This document shows, piece after piece, positions 55,210 through 62,777 of a DNA stretch of 64,000 nucleotides (the first letter of the stretch is position 1; every line of letters starts with the position of its first letter). Origin of the DNA: Gammaproteobacteria bacterium (lineage in GTDB: Bacteria > Pseudomonadota > Gammaproteobacteria > Pseudomonadales > Pseudohongiellaceae); contig JAUXNX010000025.1 in assembly GCA_030682575.1 (NCBI GenBank), positions 22,400-86,399 on the forward strand. Direction: 5' to 3'. The notes under the pieces were generated by a model. It saw nothing but the letters and a program-made list of their open reading frames with translations, was not told the origin of the DNA and made no database searches. The translations under genes were made by a program, and so were the position numbers.

Positions 55210-55803
55210 ATGAAATTAGAATTGCCCGCTCTCCCCTACGCCACCAATGCACTGGAACCGCACATGTCTGCGGAAACTTTCAGCTTCCACCATGCCAAAC
55301 ACCACAATGCCTATGTCGTCAAAGGCAATGAGTTGCTCGCCGACGCCGGTATTGATGCTGCCAACCTGGAGGATCTGGTCAAGGCCGCTCACAAGGTCGG
55401 TGGTCCACTCTTCAACAATGTTGGCCAGTGCTACAACCACGAATTCTTCTGGAAAAGCATGAAGCCGAACGGCGGTGGCGCACCCACTGGCGCCATTGCA
55501 GCAAAGATCGATGCCGACTTTGGCAGCTACGAGAATTTCAAGAAAGAGTTTGTGAACGGCGGTGTGACCCAGTTCGGCAGCGGCTGGGTTTGGCTGGTGG
55601 CAGACGGTGGCAAACTGAAGATCGCCAAGTCCGGCAATGCCGAGACTCCACTGACCAGCGGTGCCACTCCGATTCTGGTTTGTGACGTGTGGGAACACGC
55701 CTATTACATCGACTTCCAGAACCGTCGACCCGATTTCCTGGCAACCTTCGTTGATCATCTGATCAATTGGGATTTTGCCAACGCGAATCTCGCCAAGGCC
55801 TGA
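55210..55803 (+). CDS. sodB: Superoxide dismutase (Fe/Mn type, probably Fe)
   Basis: This 197-aa enzyme converts superoxide to peroxide and oxygen. Metal ligands are H27 in FSFHHAKHHNAYV, H78 in NVGQCYNHEFFW, and Asp/His in VCDVWEHAYYIDFQNRRPDFL. The active-site-proximal GSGWVWLV and NHEFFW favour the iron form. ATG at 55210 was chosen with GAGG 5 bases upstream; the frame opens earlier at 55042 with poor residues. Confidence 0.95.
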   Translation: MKLELPALPYATNALEPHMSAETFSFHHAKHHNAYVVKGNELLADAGIDAANLEDLVKAAHKVGGPLFNNVGQCYNHEFFWKSMKPNGGGAPTGAIAAKIDADFGSYENFKKEFVNGGVTQFGSGWVWLVADGGKLKIAKSGNAETPLTSGATPILVCDVWEHAYYIDFQNRRPDFLATFVDHLINWDFANANLAKA

Positions 55804-55848
55804 TTCCAACCTGAGGGAGCTTGCCCTGCACGCGATGCATCCAAGTCA

Positions 55849-56103
55849 TCACTTGCTAGGCAAGCTTTCAACCACAATCGATTTTGAGTATACAAATTCA
55901 GGATCGAGATCCACACCAGCTGGCCAATCCACTGTATCGAACGATACGCGCACCTGGTTGAAAGACTCTGGATTCTTCAGTCGCTTGAATACGCCGAACT
56001 CCAGATAAGGTTTCATATCCAGACTCCGGCTCTCTCCGTTGTCGAAATCAACTGCCAGAATATAGTCCGAACAAGCGACTACCTTTTTAACGGCTGGATA
56101 CAT
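55849..56103 (-). CDS. DUF2442 protein, likely antitoxin-like partner
   Basis: This 84-aa protein has the DUF2442 core: AVDFDNGESRSLDMKPYLE…GVFKRLKNPESFNQVRVSFDTVDWPAGVDLDPE in pieces. DUF2442 proteins are commonly paired with DUF4160 proteins in a predicted toxin-antitoxin arrangement. ATG at 56103 has AGGAG 7 bases upstream. It follows the DUF4160 gene after 10 bases on the same strand. The regulatory role is inferred. Confidence 0.82.
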   Translation of the reverse strand: MYPAVKKVVACSDYILAVDFDNGESRSLDMKPYLEFGVFKRLKNPESFNQVRVSFDTVDWPAGVDLDPEFVYSKSIVVESLPSK

Positions 56104-56113
56104 CTCACGTCTC

Positions 56114-56380
56114 CTAAAGTAACGGGGAAATCCTGAAAGGCTCTTCGCCACTTTCCACCAGTGCCCAGTTGGCAATCAATTCCTCACGGCGCAATTCTGC
56201 CCAAGCAAGCACCAATTTCAGTTGCCTTGCAGGCAATTTACCTCTGACCACCGTTCCGTGGTGGATATCAACGACAGCCGTGAACTGTGCGTAATATACA
56301 TGAAAGTGAGGCGGTGGATGCTCCGCCGGAGCAAAGTACATACGCACGATAATTCCATAAAACATGCTGATGGTTGGCAT
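56114..56380 (-). CDS. DUF4160 protein, likely toxin-like partner
   Basis: This 88-aa protein begins MPTISMFYGIIVRMYFAPAEHPPPHFHVYY, the DUF4160 hallmark with HPPPHFH, and continues with QLKLVLAWAELRREELIANW. ATG at 56380 has AAGGAG 5 bases upstream; the frame opens at 56551. It is the first gene of a pair with DUF2442. The target is unknown; toxicity is a prediction from the pairing. Confidence 0.8.
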   Translation of the reverse strand: MPTISMFYGIIVRMYFAPAEHPPPHFHVYYAQFTAVVDIHHGTVVRGKLPARQLKLVLAWAELRREELIANWALVESGEEPFRISPLL

Positions 56381-56588
56381 GAACACTCCTTGTCTAGCCA
56401 CGAATACTTTCAGGAGTATAGGCACCAAAAGGAATCCTCGCCTCCTGAACTGCTGGCGGGGCATACCATGCCTTATAAAACGTGCCTCTGTCATTGCGTG
56501 GGAACTCCCGCTACTATCCCGGCAAGGCTTCATAACAATTATCCATAACACCAGACGACCTCACACAGCCCCGCACCACGGAAACCAT

Positions 56589-57557
56589 ATGGACAAACTG
56601 GACCGTATCCAGAAGCTGTATCAGCTATTCATGTCCCACCGCTACCCCATCAGCCTGCGCACGCTGGCAAGCAAACTCGACTGCACGGAAAAAAGTGCCC
56701 GCCGCTTGATTGACGTGCTGCAGGATTTCACCCTCGCCACCATTGAATATGACGAAGAGCTCAAAGGCTGGGCCTACACCTGCACGCCGGAAGAAAAGAA
56801 CCTGCTCCCCGGCCTGTGGCTCACTGCTGAAGAACTCCAGTCCATGGCCCTGCTGCTGCACATGCTGCAGGGATTCGGCAACGGCCTGCTCAGCGATGAA
56901 CTGAAGATTGTGGAGAAAGGTATCCACAAACTGCTCAAGGCGCGCCACATCTCCCCCGAACAACTGATGAACCGAATCAAGGTGCTGCCCATCGGCCACA
57001 GCAGCGTTCCCAACGACATCTACCTGCGTGTCAGCGACGGCCTGCTGCGCAACCGACAACTCACCATTCGCTACACAGACTACAAAGGCGACACCACCAC
57101 CCGCACCGTCAGCCCGCAGGATCTCGTCTACTACCGCGACAACTGGTATCTGGATGCGTGGTGCCACAAGAAGCGCGACATTCGCCAGTTCGTGCTGGCC
57201 CGCATGGAAAAAGTGATGCTGACAGAGACCCCAGCAAAAGCTGTATCAGTGGCAGAACTGGAAGCTCACTTCGCGCGCAGCTACGGCATCTTTGCGGGCA
57301 AGCCCACTCACATTGCCAAATTGCGTTTCAGCGGAAACGTCGCGCGCGAAGTATCGCGACAGAACTGGCATCCGCAGCAGCAAGGACATTGGGACGGTGA
57401 GGAGTATATGCTGCAGTTTCCGTATGGGGATGAGCGGGAGTTGGTGCGGGATATTTTGCGGTATGTGCCGGAGGTGGTTGTGGAGGGTCCGGAAGCGCTC
57501 AAAAATAGCGTATTGGAACAACTGCAGAAAGGGATTGAGAGGTTTCAGGCTTCCTGA
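56589..57557 (+). CDS. WYL-domain transcriptional regulator
   Basis: This 322-aa protein has an N-terminal winged helix-turn-helix (about 1-55), a linker of helices, a WYL domain (about 140-210; YRDNWYLDAWCHKKRDIRQFVLARM) and a WCX-type C-terminal dimerisation region (about 235-320). WYL proteins sense nucleotide or nucleic-acid ligands and often regulate phage-defence loci. ATG at 56589 has GGAAA about 6 bases upstream. It is the last gene before the cas9 control region; whether it acts there is unproven. Confidence 0.85.
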   Translation: MDKLDRIQKLYQLFMSHRYPISLRTLASKLDCTEKSARRLIDVLQDFTLATIEYDEELKGWAYTCTPEEKNLLPGLWLTAEELQSMALLLHMLQGFGNGLLSDELKIVEKGIHKLLKARHISPEQLMNRIKVLPIGHSSVPNDIYLRVSDGLLRNRQLTIRYTDYKGDTTTRTVSPQDLVYYRDNWYLDAWCHKKRDIRQFVLARMEKVMLTETPAKAVSVAELEAHFARSYGIFAGKPTHIAKLRFSGNVAREVSRQNWHPQQQGHWDGEEYMLQFPYGDERELVRDILRYVPEVVVEGPEALKNSVLEQLQKGIERFQAS

Positions 57558-57650
57558 TCTCGCTGTATAGATCAACAGGACACAAATTTGCCAGGCAGGC
57601 ATATACCGTTAAATGTTGGATGGGCTTTTTGCATACTTACCGGACCAACC

Positions 57651-57667
57651 GGTGACAATTGGTCACC
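57651..57667. promoter_or_regulatory. Operator-like palindrome 1 (GGTGAC-N5-GTCACC)
   Basis: This is a perfect 6-base inverted repeat with an AATTG spacer, 17 bases in all. It is nested in a wider GACCAA…TTGGTC repeat (57643-57664). It is the first of three similar sites between the WYL gene and the tracrRNA. Confidence 0.6.
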
Positions 57668-57702
57668 AGTTGACTTGAAGCAAATTGGGAAAGCGGTCAG
57701 TC

Positions 57703-57719
57703 GGTGACAGATTGTCACC
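57703..57719. promoter_or_regulatory. Operator-like palindrome 2 (GGTGACA-N3-TGTCACC)
   Basis: This is a perfect 7-base inverted repeat with GAT in the centre, 17 bases in all. Its centre (57711) is 52 bases from that of site 1, five helical turns, which would place both on the same DNA face. Confidence 0.6.
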
Positions 57720-57746
57720 ACCTTAAGCGGGAAGAAAGCTGATTGG

Positions 57747-57773
57747 CAGTTGGTTACAAAAGTTAACCAACTG
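57747..57773. promoter_or_regulatory. Operator-like palindrome 3 (longer arms)
   Basis: CAGTTGGTTA (57747-57756) and TAACCAACTG (57764-57773) form perfect 10-base arms around CAAAAGT. Its inner 17 bases (GGTTAC-AAAAG-TTAACC) follow the 6-5-6 layout of sites 1 and 2, with T for G at the fourth position. The centre is 49 bases from that of site 2. Confidence 0.55.
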
Positions 57774-57943
57774 AAACTCTGGATTTTTATGCCCTGTTGC
57801 GGCTATTACCCTAAAATCCCTCCCAATAATGCGGGATACTTAATGGAGAACTGAGGATAGCGGGGAGCAACAATCCGAATATCGGGAAGCGCCACATAAA
57901 TTGCGGCCAAAGAAACGTTTGATTTGTAGGACACTATAGAAAC

Positions 57944-58028
57944 GAAAAGCCCGGCATTGCTGCCGGGCGGGTACAGTCATCTTTCGATACTTTATTGTAG
58001 CAACGGCTCTCACCCCGGATGAGCTACG
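57944..58028 (-). ncRNA. tracrRNA of the type II-C system
   Basis: Read on the minus strand, the RNA begins with an anti-repeat (58028-57994): 22 bases complementary to the repeat 3' part (CGTAGC…TGAGAG), a bulge CCGTT facing TCCCT of the repeat, then GCTACAAT pairing with GTTGTAGC. An ATAAAG linker and a small GAAA-capped stem (AGTATC-GAAA-GATGACT) follow. The last element is a perfect 8-bp terminator (GCCCGGCA-GCAA-TGCCGGGC, 57949-57968) and TTTT. The GAG-CCGTTGCTACAATAA stretch closely resembles the Neisseria tracrRNA. The 5' end is predicted near 58025 and not measured. Confidence 0.88.
57945..57968 (-). terminator. Rho-independent terminator of the tracrRNA
   Basis: GCCCGGCA (57949-57956) and TGCCGGGC (57961-57968) pair perfectly around a 4-base loop. 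On the minus strand TTTT follows (57948-57945). On the plus strand no T-run follows, so cas9 transcription would not be stopped. Confidence 0.85.
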
Positions 58029-58031
58029 CGG

Positions 58032-58059
58032 CTATTATTGAGGACAACACGTATGACAA
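58032..58059 (-). promoter_or_regulatory. Predicted tracrRNA promoter overlapping the cas9 start
   Basis: On the minus strand, TTGTCA (58059-58054) and TAATAG (58037-58032) are separated by 16 bases and would start transcription about 7 bases later, at the 5' edge of the anti-repeat. The same bases contain the cas9 ribosome-binding site (GAGGA, 58040-58044) and ATG (58053). Confidence 0.55.
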
Positions 58060-61000
58060 GCAAGCACAAAAATTCAGGCCCCATTACTTTCGGTCTCGAT
58101 ATCGGAATTGCCTCAGTGGGGTGGGCGGTATTGGGCGCAAATCGAATCATTGGACTCGGAGTTCGCTGCTTTGATAAAGCAGAGACAGCGGAAAAAGGTG
58201 AGTCTCTCAATCTAGTCAGGCGAATGGCACGTCTAACGCGAAGAAGACTTAGACGTAGAGCATGGCGGCTTACAAAGCTTGCCAGGTTACTCAAGCGGGA
58301 AGGTCTGATTGCAGATGCTCTATTTTTCAAAAAGCAGACACCAATTACCCTGCATGCCGAAAACCAAGCAATTAATCTGTGGGAGCTGCGGGTGCAAGCA
58401 CTGGACAGATGCCTTATCGCTGAAGAATGGGCAAGGGTTATATACCACGTCTGCAAACATCGAGGTTTCCACTGGACCAGTCGCGCAGAATTGAAAGCCG
58501 CTGACAAGGATAACGAAGGAGGCAGAGTAAAGCAGGGACTAGCTGGCACCAAAAAGCTCATGCAGGAAAAAAACTACGACACTGCCGCGCAAATGATCGT
58601 CAATGAATTCCCGGACGCTCAGAGAAACAAGGCCGGTGACTATTCGAAGGCACTATCCAGGGAGTTACTCGATGAGGAACTCAAAACTCTCTTCGAGCGT
58701 CAACGAGACCTTGGAAACGTGCATGCAGACGTGAATCTTGAGACTTCAATTCGGGGGCTAGGTGACAAGAAAAGTGGACTGTTCTGGGAACAGGAGCCAG
58801 CGCTATCAGGACAGAGCCTCCTGAAAATGCTCGGGAAATGTACATTCGAAAAGGGAGAGTACCGAGCACCGAAGGCAAGCTTCACGGCTGAACGTCACGT
58901 CTGGATGACCAGACTCAATAACTTGAGAATCATAGTAGACGGACACTCTCGCTCACTTTCAGAATCAGAGCGCCGCGCTGTCTTGATGTTGCCTTATGAG
59001 AAAACAAGCCTCTCGTATCATCAACTACGAGCTGCTCTCATAAAAACCTGTAGCTTGCCCGACACCTTCAAGTTTGGTGGACTCTCCTACCCAGCTCAGT
59101 CAAGTGATGAGAGCAAAAATCCAGAAGATGAAAAAGTGGTCAAACTGATTGCGTGGCAAACACTCCGCAAATGTTTCAGCGATGCCAACCTTGACGCCGA
59201 ATGGATGAAGATATCAACCAGTGCGCTTGAAGGCGATCCGACACTACTTGATCAGATTGCCTGGGTGCTAAGCGTCTTCAAAGACGACGATGAAGTGCAA
59301 ACAGAACTCAGCAAACTGGATATCCCGTCGAAAGACACAGTCATAGACGCACTTCTCGAGGTTCGCTTTGACAAATTCAGCAACCTATCACTCAAGGCGC
59401 TACGTAAAATTCTTCCCCACATGGCAGCCGGACAGCGATACGATGAAGCGTGTGCAAACGCAGGATATCACCACAGCCAGACCTTCAAGGCTGGCGAAGG
59501 CAAGTTCTTGTACCTCCCTTCTCTTTACTCCGGCAGAGATGAGAGAGGAAGCATGAAATTCAATGAAAACCTGGATGTCCCACGCAATCCCGTAGTTCTT
59601 CGCTCTCTCAATCAAGCCAGAAAAGTGGTCAATGCCCTCATTCGAGAGTATGGATCGCCCCATGAGATCCATATCGAAATGGCGCGAGATCTTTCCCGAT
59701 CAAGTGAAGATCGCAGGAAGGTCAAAGATGCGCAGAGCGATTTCCGCATTCGCAATGAGAAGGATCGAGAAACATTCGCTGAAGAATTTAGCTCCATTGG
59801 TGGTGTGAGTGGCAGAGACTTCGAGAAGTGGCAACTCTATCGCGAACAACAGGGCAAGTGCGCTTACTCACTGGAGACTCTGGATATCACGCGCCTCCTG
59901 GAACATGGATATGTTGAAGTAGACCATGCCATTCCGTATTCACGGAGTTACGACGACAGTAAGAATAATCGAGTTCTGGTGCTGACCAGAGAGAATCGAA
60001 ACAAAGGAAATATGACTCCTTATGAATACCTGGGTGGCAAGAATGACAGCGTTGCCTGGCGAGAATTTTCCGCCTATGTCAATGTCAACAAGTCCTATCG
60101 ACAAGCGAAAAGGAACCGATTGCTGAGGAAAGACTTTGACGAAAAGAGCTCCCGCGAGTTCATGGAAAGAAACCTGAATGACACTCGTTACATCTGCCGA
60201 TTTTTCAAGAACTATGTAGAAGAACATCTTCAACTGCATGAAGACAGTGATGCCAAACGATGTGTTGTCCTGAGCGGACAAATGACCTCGTTCCTGAGAA
60301 TGCGATGGGGCTTAGCAAAGGTGCGTAAGGAAAGCGACCGTCATCATGCAATGGACGCAGTTGTTGTTGCGGCATGCGGTCACGGAATGGTCAAACGGTT
60401 GTCAGATTACTCGCGACGTAAGGAACTTGAGAACGCCAGAAGCGGTTTTGTCGACCCCGCTACGGGCGAAGTCTTGAACCCAGAAATGCTGGATAAACTC
60501 GAGAAGCACTTCCCATTACCATGGCATGGGTTCAGAGACGAACTGCTGGCGAGACTCTCCGTCAACTCTGTCAATATCCTTCAAGAGGAATTGGCCAAAT
60601 TAGGCACATATCCTCCCGACGAAATTGAGCGCGTAAAACCTTTGTTTGTGTCCCGCGCACCACAACGAAGAAATGGCGGAGCGGTACACAAGGAAACGAT
60701 CTATGGAGACAGAAGGACCGATCAGGCCACAAGTGCTGTATCTCAGAAAGTATCTGTCACTACTTTAAAGAATTCCGACATCGAACAGCTTATCGAACCA
60801 CACAGAAATGAAAGACTTTACACAGCCCTACAAGAATGGGTGAGCCAACGAGATGACAGAGAAAAGACTGCAAAGGACATTGAGAAGCGCGCGAAGACTG
60901 AGCGCAGACCTTTGGACGATAGTGAGAGATCAGAGATTGAGACCCTTCGTGCCCTGCCCCGCAAGCCGGACAAGAGTGGGAATCCGACTGGACCGATAGT

Positions 61001-61484
61001 CAGGTCTGTCACCATGATTATCGAGAAGCTCTCTGGGATACCGATACGATCAGGTATCGCAAAGAACGACTCTATGCTGAGAGTGGACATATTCAAAAGC
61101 AAAATTGACAAAAAATACTACGTAGTTCCCGTATACGTACATCACGTCGCCAGCGGATTACCAATGCTGGCCATTATTGCCTACAAAGATGAAAGTGCGT
61201 GGACAAAGATCGACGAAAATTTCGATTTCCTGTTTTCTCTTTACCCGAATGATTTGGCTAGAGTTACTTTAAAAAGCGAATCTATTCTCGGCTACTATGC
61301 GGGGTGCGACAGATCAACAGGAGCAATCAACCTTTGGGCTCCGGACAGGAGCGAGAAAGTTGGAAAAAATGGCCTTATTCGAGGGATTGGCGTAAAGACA
61401 GCCATGAACATTGAAAAGTTCAACGTCGATGTGCTCGGTAATATTTACCCTGCCCCGCCGGATATCCGCCGTGAGCTGGCGTAG
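58053..61484 (+). CDS. cas9: Type II-C CRISPR endonuclease Cas9
   Basis: This 1143-aa RNA-guided nuclease is of the compact II-C size class (Neisseria Cas9 is 1082 aa). Catalytic parts in order: RuvC-I D16 (FGLDIGIASVGWAVL), an arginine-rich bridge helix (about 58-82, RRMARLTRRRLRRRAW), the REC lobe, RuvC-II E542 (IHIEMARDLS), HNH H625 (VEVDHAIPYS) with downstream N in NNRVLVLTRENRNKGN, RuvC-III H764/H765 and D768 (DRHHAMDAVVVAA), then the wedge and PAM-interacting regions. All residues are intact, so the enzyme should be active. ATG at 58053 has GAGGA 8 bases upstream. The gene looks more A+T-rich than its neighbours. Confidence 0.97.
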   Translation: MTSKHKNSGPITFGLDIGIASVGWAVLGANRIIGLGVRCFDKAETAEKGESLNLVRRMARLTRRRLRRRAWRLTKLARLLKREGLIADALFFKKQTPITLHAENQAINLWELRVQALDRCLIAEEWARVIYHVCKHRGFHWTSRAELKAADKDNEGGRVKQGLAGTKKLMQEKNYDTAAQMIVNEFPDAQRNKAGDYSKALSRELLDEELKTLFERQRDLGNVHADVNLETSIRGLGDKKSGLFWEQEPALSGQSLLKMLGKCTFEKGEYRAPKASFTAERHVWMTRLNNLRIIVDGHSRSLSESERRAVLMLPYEKTSLSYHQLRAALIKTCSLPDTFKFGGLSYPAQSSDESKNPEDEKVVKLIAWQTLRKCFSDANLDAEWMKISTSALEGDPTLLDQIAWVLSVFKDDDEVQTELSKLDIPSKDTVIDALLEVRFDKFSNLSLKALRKILPHMAAGQRYDEACANAGYHHSQTFKAGEGKFLYLPSLYSGRDERGSMKFNENLDVPRNPVVLRSLNQARKVVNALIREYGSPHEIHIEMARDLSRSSEDRRKVKDAQSDFRIRNEKDRETFAEEFSSIGGVSGRDFEKWQLYREQQGKCAYSLETLDITRLLEHGYVEVDHAIPYSRSYDDSKNNRVLVLTRENRNKGNMTPYEYLGGKNDSVAWREFSAYVNVNKSYRQAKRNRLLRKDFDEKSSREFMERNLNDTRYICRFFKNYVEEHLQLHEDSDAKRCVVLSGQMTSFLRMRWGLAKVRKESDRHHAMDAVVVAACGHGMVKRLSDYSRRKELENARSGFVDPATGEVLNPEMLDKLEKHFPLPWHGFRDELLARLSVNSVNILQEELAKLGTYPPDEIERVKPLFVSRAPQRRNGGAVHKETIYGDRRTDQATSAVSQKVSVTTLKNSDIEQLIEPHRNERLYTALQEWVSQRDDREKTAKDIEKRAKTERRPLDDSERSEIETLRALPRKPDKSGNPTGPIVRSVTMIIEKLSGIPIRSGIAKNDSMLRVDIFKSKIDKKYYVVPVYVHHVASGLPMLAIIAYKDESAWTKIDENFDFLFSLYPNDLARVTLKSESILGYYAGCDRSTGAINLWAPDRSEKVGKNGLIRGIGVKTAMNIEKFNVDVLGNIYPAPPDIRRELA

Positions 61485-62379
61485 TATTGTGATCTCCCGG
61501 CCGTGCAAACTGAGTCGGGATCATTTTCAGCTTGCAATCAAGCAAGAGGAAACTGCGTATGTACCATTCGAGGACATTGCAGTAATACTACTTGATCACA
61601 AACAAATCAGTCTTACCCACGCCGTGCTTTCTGCCTGCGGAGAGTACGGGATCAGTCTTTTTGCTACAGGAGACACGCATCATCCGAGTGGTGTTTTTCT
61701 ACCCTTCCTTTCTCATTCCAGATCGACTCGCTGGTTAAGGCTACAGCTAAGTTTGGCTCGTCCTCTGGCTAAACGGTCTTGGGCGGAAATAGTACGCAGA
61801 AAAATTTCGAATCAGGCAATGGCTCTTCAACTATCAGAATGCGACGGCGTGGACCGACTTATGTCGTATGCGCGCCGGGTACGCTCAGGAGACACGGACA
61901 ATCTTGAAGGTCAAGCTGCAGCTTATTATTTCACGCAGCTATTCGGGAAGGACTTCCGCCGCACGCAAGAGATATTTATAAATTCTGCCTTGGACTATGG
62001 CTACGCAGTGCTGCGCGGAACCATCGCACGGGGGCTTGTTGCGCACGGACTTATGCCATCAATTGGCTTGTTCCACGCCAGTGAGCAAAATGCATTCAAC
62101 CTCGCGGACGATGTCATCGAACCATTCCGGCCACTTGTTGATTTGCATATCAAGAAAGTCATGTTGCCGCGGACAGAGGTGGAGTTGCTGCCAAAGGACA
62201 AAGTGTCGTTAGTGAGATTATTGAATACAGATATGGACATGCCACGCGGCAGGATGTCGGTGCTTTCATCGATTGAGCAGACCATCGAAAGCCTGGCTCG
62301 TGTCTATGATGGTGGAAACGAAACGAATCTTGAATTACCCGATTTGATTGGACTGGAGCAACATATTCTGGAGTACTGA
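61471..62379 (+). CDS. cas1: CRISPR integrase Cas1 (type II-C)
   Basis: This 302-aa integrase inserts new spacers with Cas2. The N-terminus VSWRSIVISRPCKLS matches the II-C Cas1 start (Neisseria MTWRSLLIS). Candidate metal residues are Glu in NLEGQAAAYYF, His in IGLFHASEQNAFNLADD and Asp in the same segment. The start is GTG at 61471, overlapping the last 14 bases of cas9, so the two are coupled. The frame opens earlier at 61411 but would run through cas9 in another frame. Confidence 0.94.
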   Translation: MSWRSIVISRPCKLSRDHFQLAIKQEETAYVPFEDIAVILLDHKQISLTHAVLSACGEYGISLFATGDTHHPSGVFLPFLSHSRSTRWLRLQLSLARPLAKRSWAEIVRRKISNQAMALQLSECDGVDRLMSYARRVRSGDTDNLEGQAAAYYFTQLFGKDFRRTQEIFINSALDYGYAVLRGTIARGLVAHGLMPSIGLFHASEQNAFNLADDVIEPFRPLVDLHIKKVMLPRTEVELLPKDKVSLVRLLNTDMDMPRGRMSVLSSIEQTIESLARVYDGGNETNLELPDLIGLEQHILEY

Positions 62380-62382
62380 CTC

Positions 62383-62715
62383 GTGAGTGCGGAGACGAAA
62401 CGGTTTATGCGCATGATGGTATTCTTTGATCTTCCCGTTGTAACAAAGGCTGAACGGCGGGCTTACACTATTTTCAGGCGTTTCTTGCTCAACGACGGTT
62501 ACGACATGATTCAATTCTCTGTTTACGGTCGCATCCTTACCGGCACCGATGGACACGATAAGCACTTCAAGCGGCTAGTCGACAATCTTCCCCCTGAAGG
62601 TTCAGTGCGTTGCTTGACCCTCACCGAAAAGCAGTTTGCCAGCATGAAACTTCTGGTTGGCCTGCCGCTTTTTCAAGAAAAGGTCGTTAGAAGCGATCAA
62701 CTCCTCTTGTTTTAA
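62383..62715 (+). CDS. cas2: CRISPR-associated Cas2
   Basis: This 110-aa protein has a ferredoxin-like fold starting [43 protein letters not shown] (read in parts), with the Asp of FFDLP that defines Cas2. It starts at GTG 3 bases after the cas1 stop. It forms the spacer-integration complex with Cas1. There is no cas4 or csn2 after it, which supports type II-C. Confidence 0.95.
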   Translation: MSAETKRFMRMMVFFDLPVVTKAERRAYTIFRRFLLNDGYDMIQFSVYGRILTGTDGHDKHFKRLVDNLPPEGSVRCLTLTEKQFASMKLLVGLPLFQEKVVRSDQLLLF

Positions 62716-62735
62716 GGTCTTTTCCAAAGGCTACG

Positions 62736-62764
62736 CCCCCGCCTAGCCTAGGCCGGACGGGGGG
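62736..62764. terminator. Hairpin between cas2 and the array
   Basis: GCCTAG-C-CTAGGC (62741-62753) is a perfect palindrome, and CCCCC (62736-62740) can pair with the G-run (62759-62764) across an asymmetric bulge. It could end the cas transcript, or stop the minus-strand crRNA precursor as it converges on cas2. No T-run follows on the plus strand; on the minus strand no clear T-run follows either. Confidence 0.45.
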
Positions 62765-62777
62765 TTGCTGTGGGGCT

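Larger units (their letters stand above)
57558..58052 (+). other. cas9 control region
   Basis: This 495-base gene-free stretch separates the WYL gene from cas9. It holds three palindromic sites (57651-57773) and the minus-strand tracrRNA with its terminator (57944-58028). Part of the tracrRNA promoter also lies here. For cas9 the best -10 candidate is TATAGA at 57935-57940, but no well-spaced -35 was found. Sequence between 57780 and 57930 shows no other clear structure. Confidence 0.6.

Noticed and set aside
57994..58028. A stray CRISPR repeat upstream of cas9
   Set aside because: It matches the repeat in the crRNA sense over 22 bases, but its other part differs exactly as an anti-repeat should, and a terminator follows on the minus strand. 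It is the tracrRNA gene.
58038..58052. TTG at 58038 as the cas9 start
   Set aside because: It would place the GAGGA ribosome-binding site inside the gene. ATG at 58053 has the correct spacing and puts the RuvC aspartate at residue 16, as in Neisseria Cas9.
62716..62777. Leader of the CRISPR array next to cas2
   Set aside because: It is GC-rich with a hairpin and the crRNA sense runs towards it, so it is the trailer side by orientation. A leader is expected outside the window.
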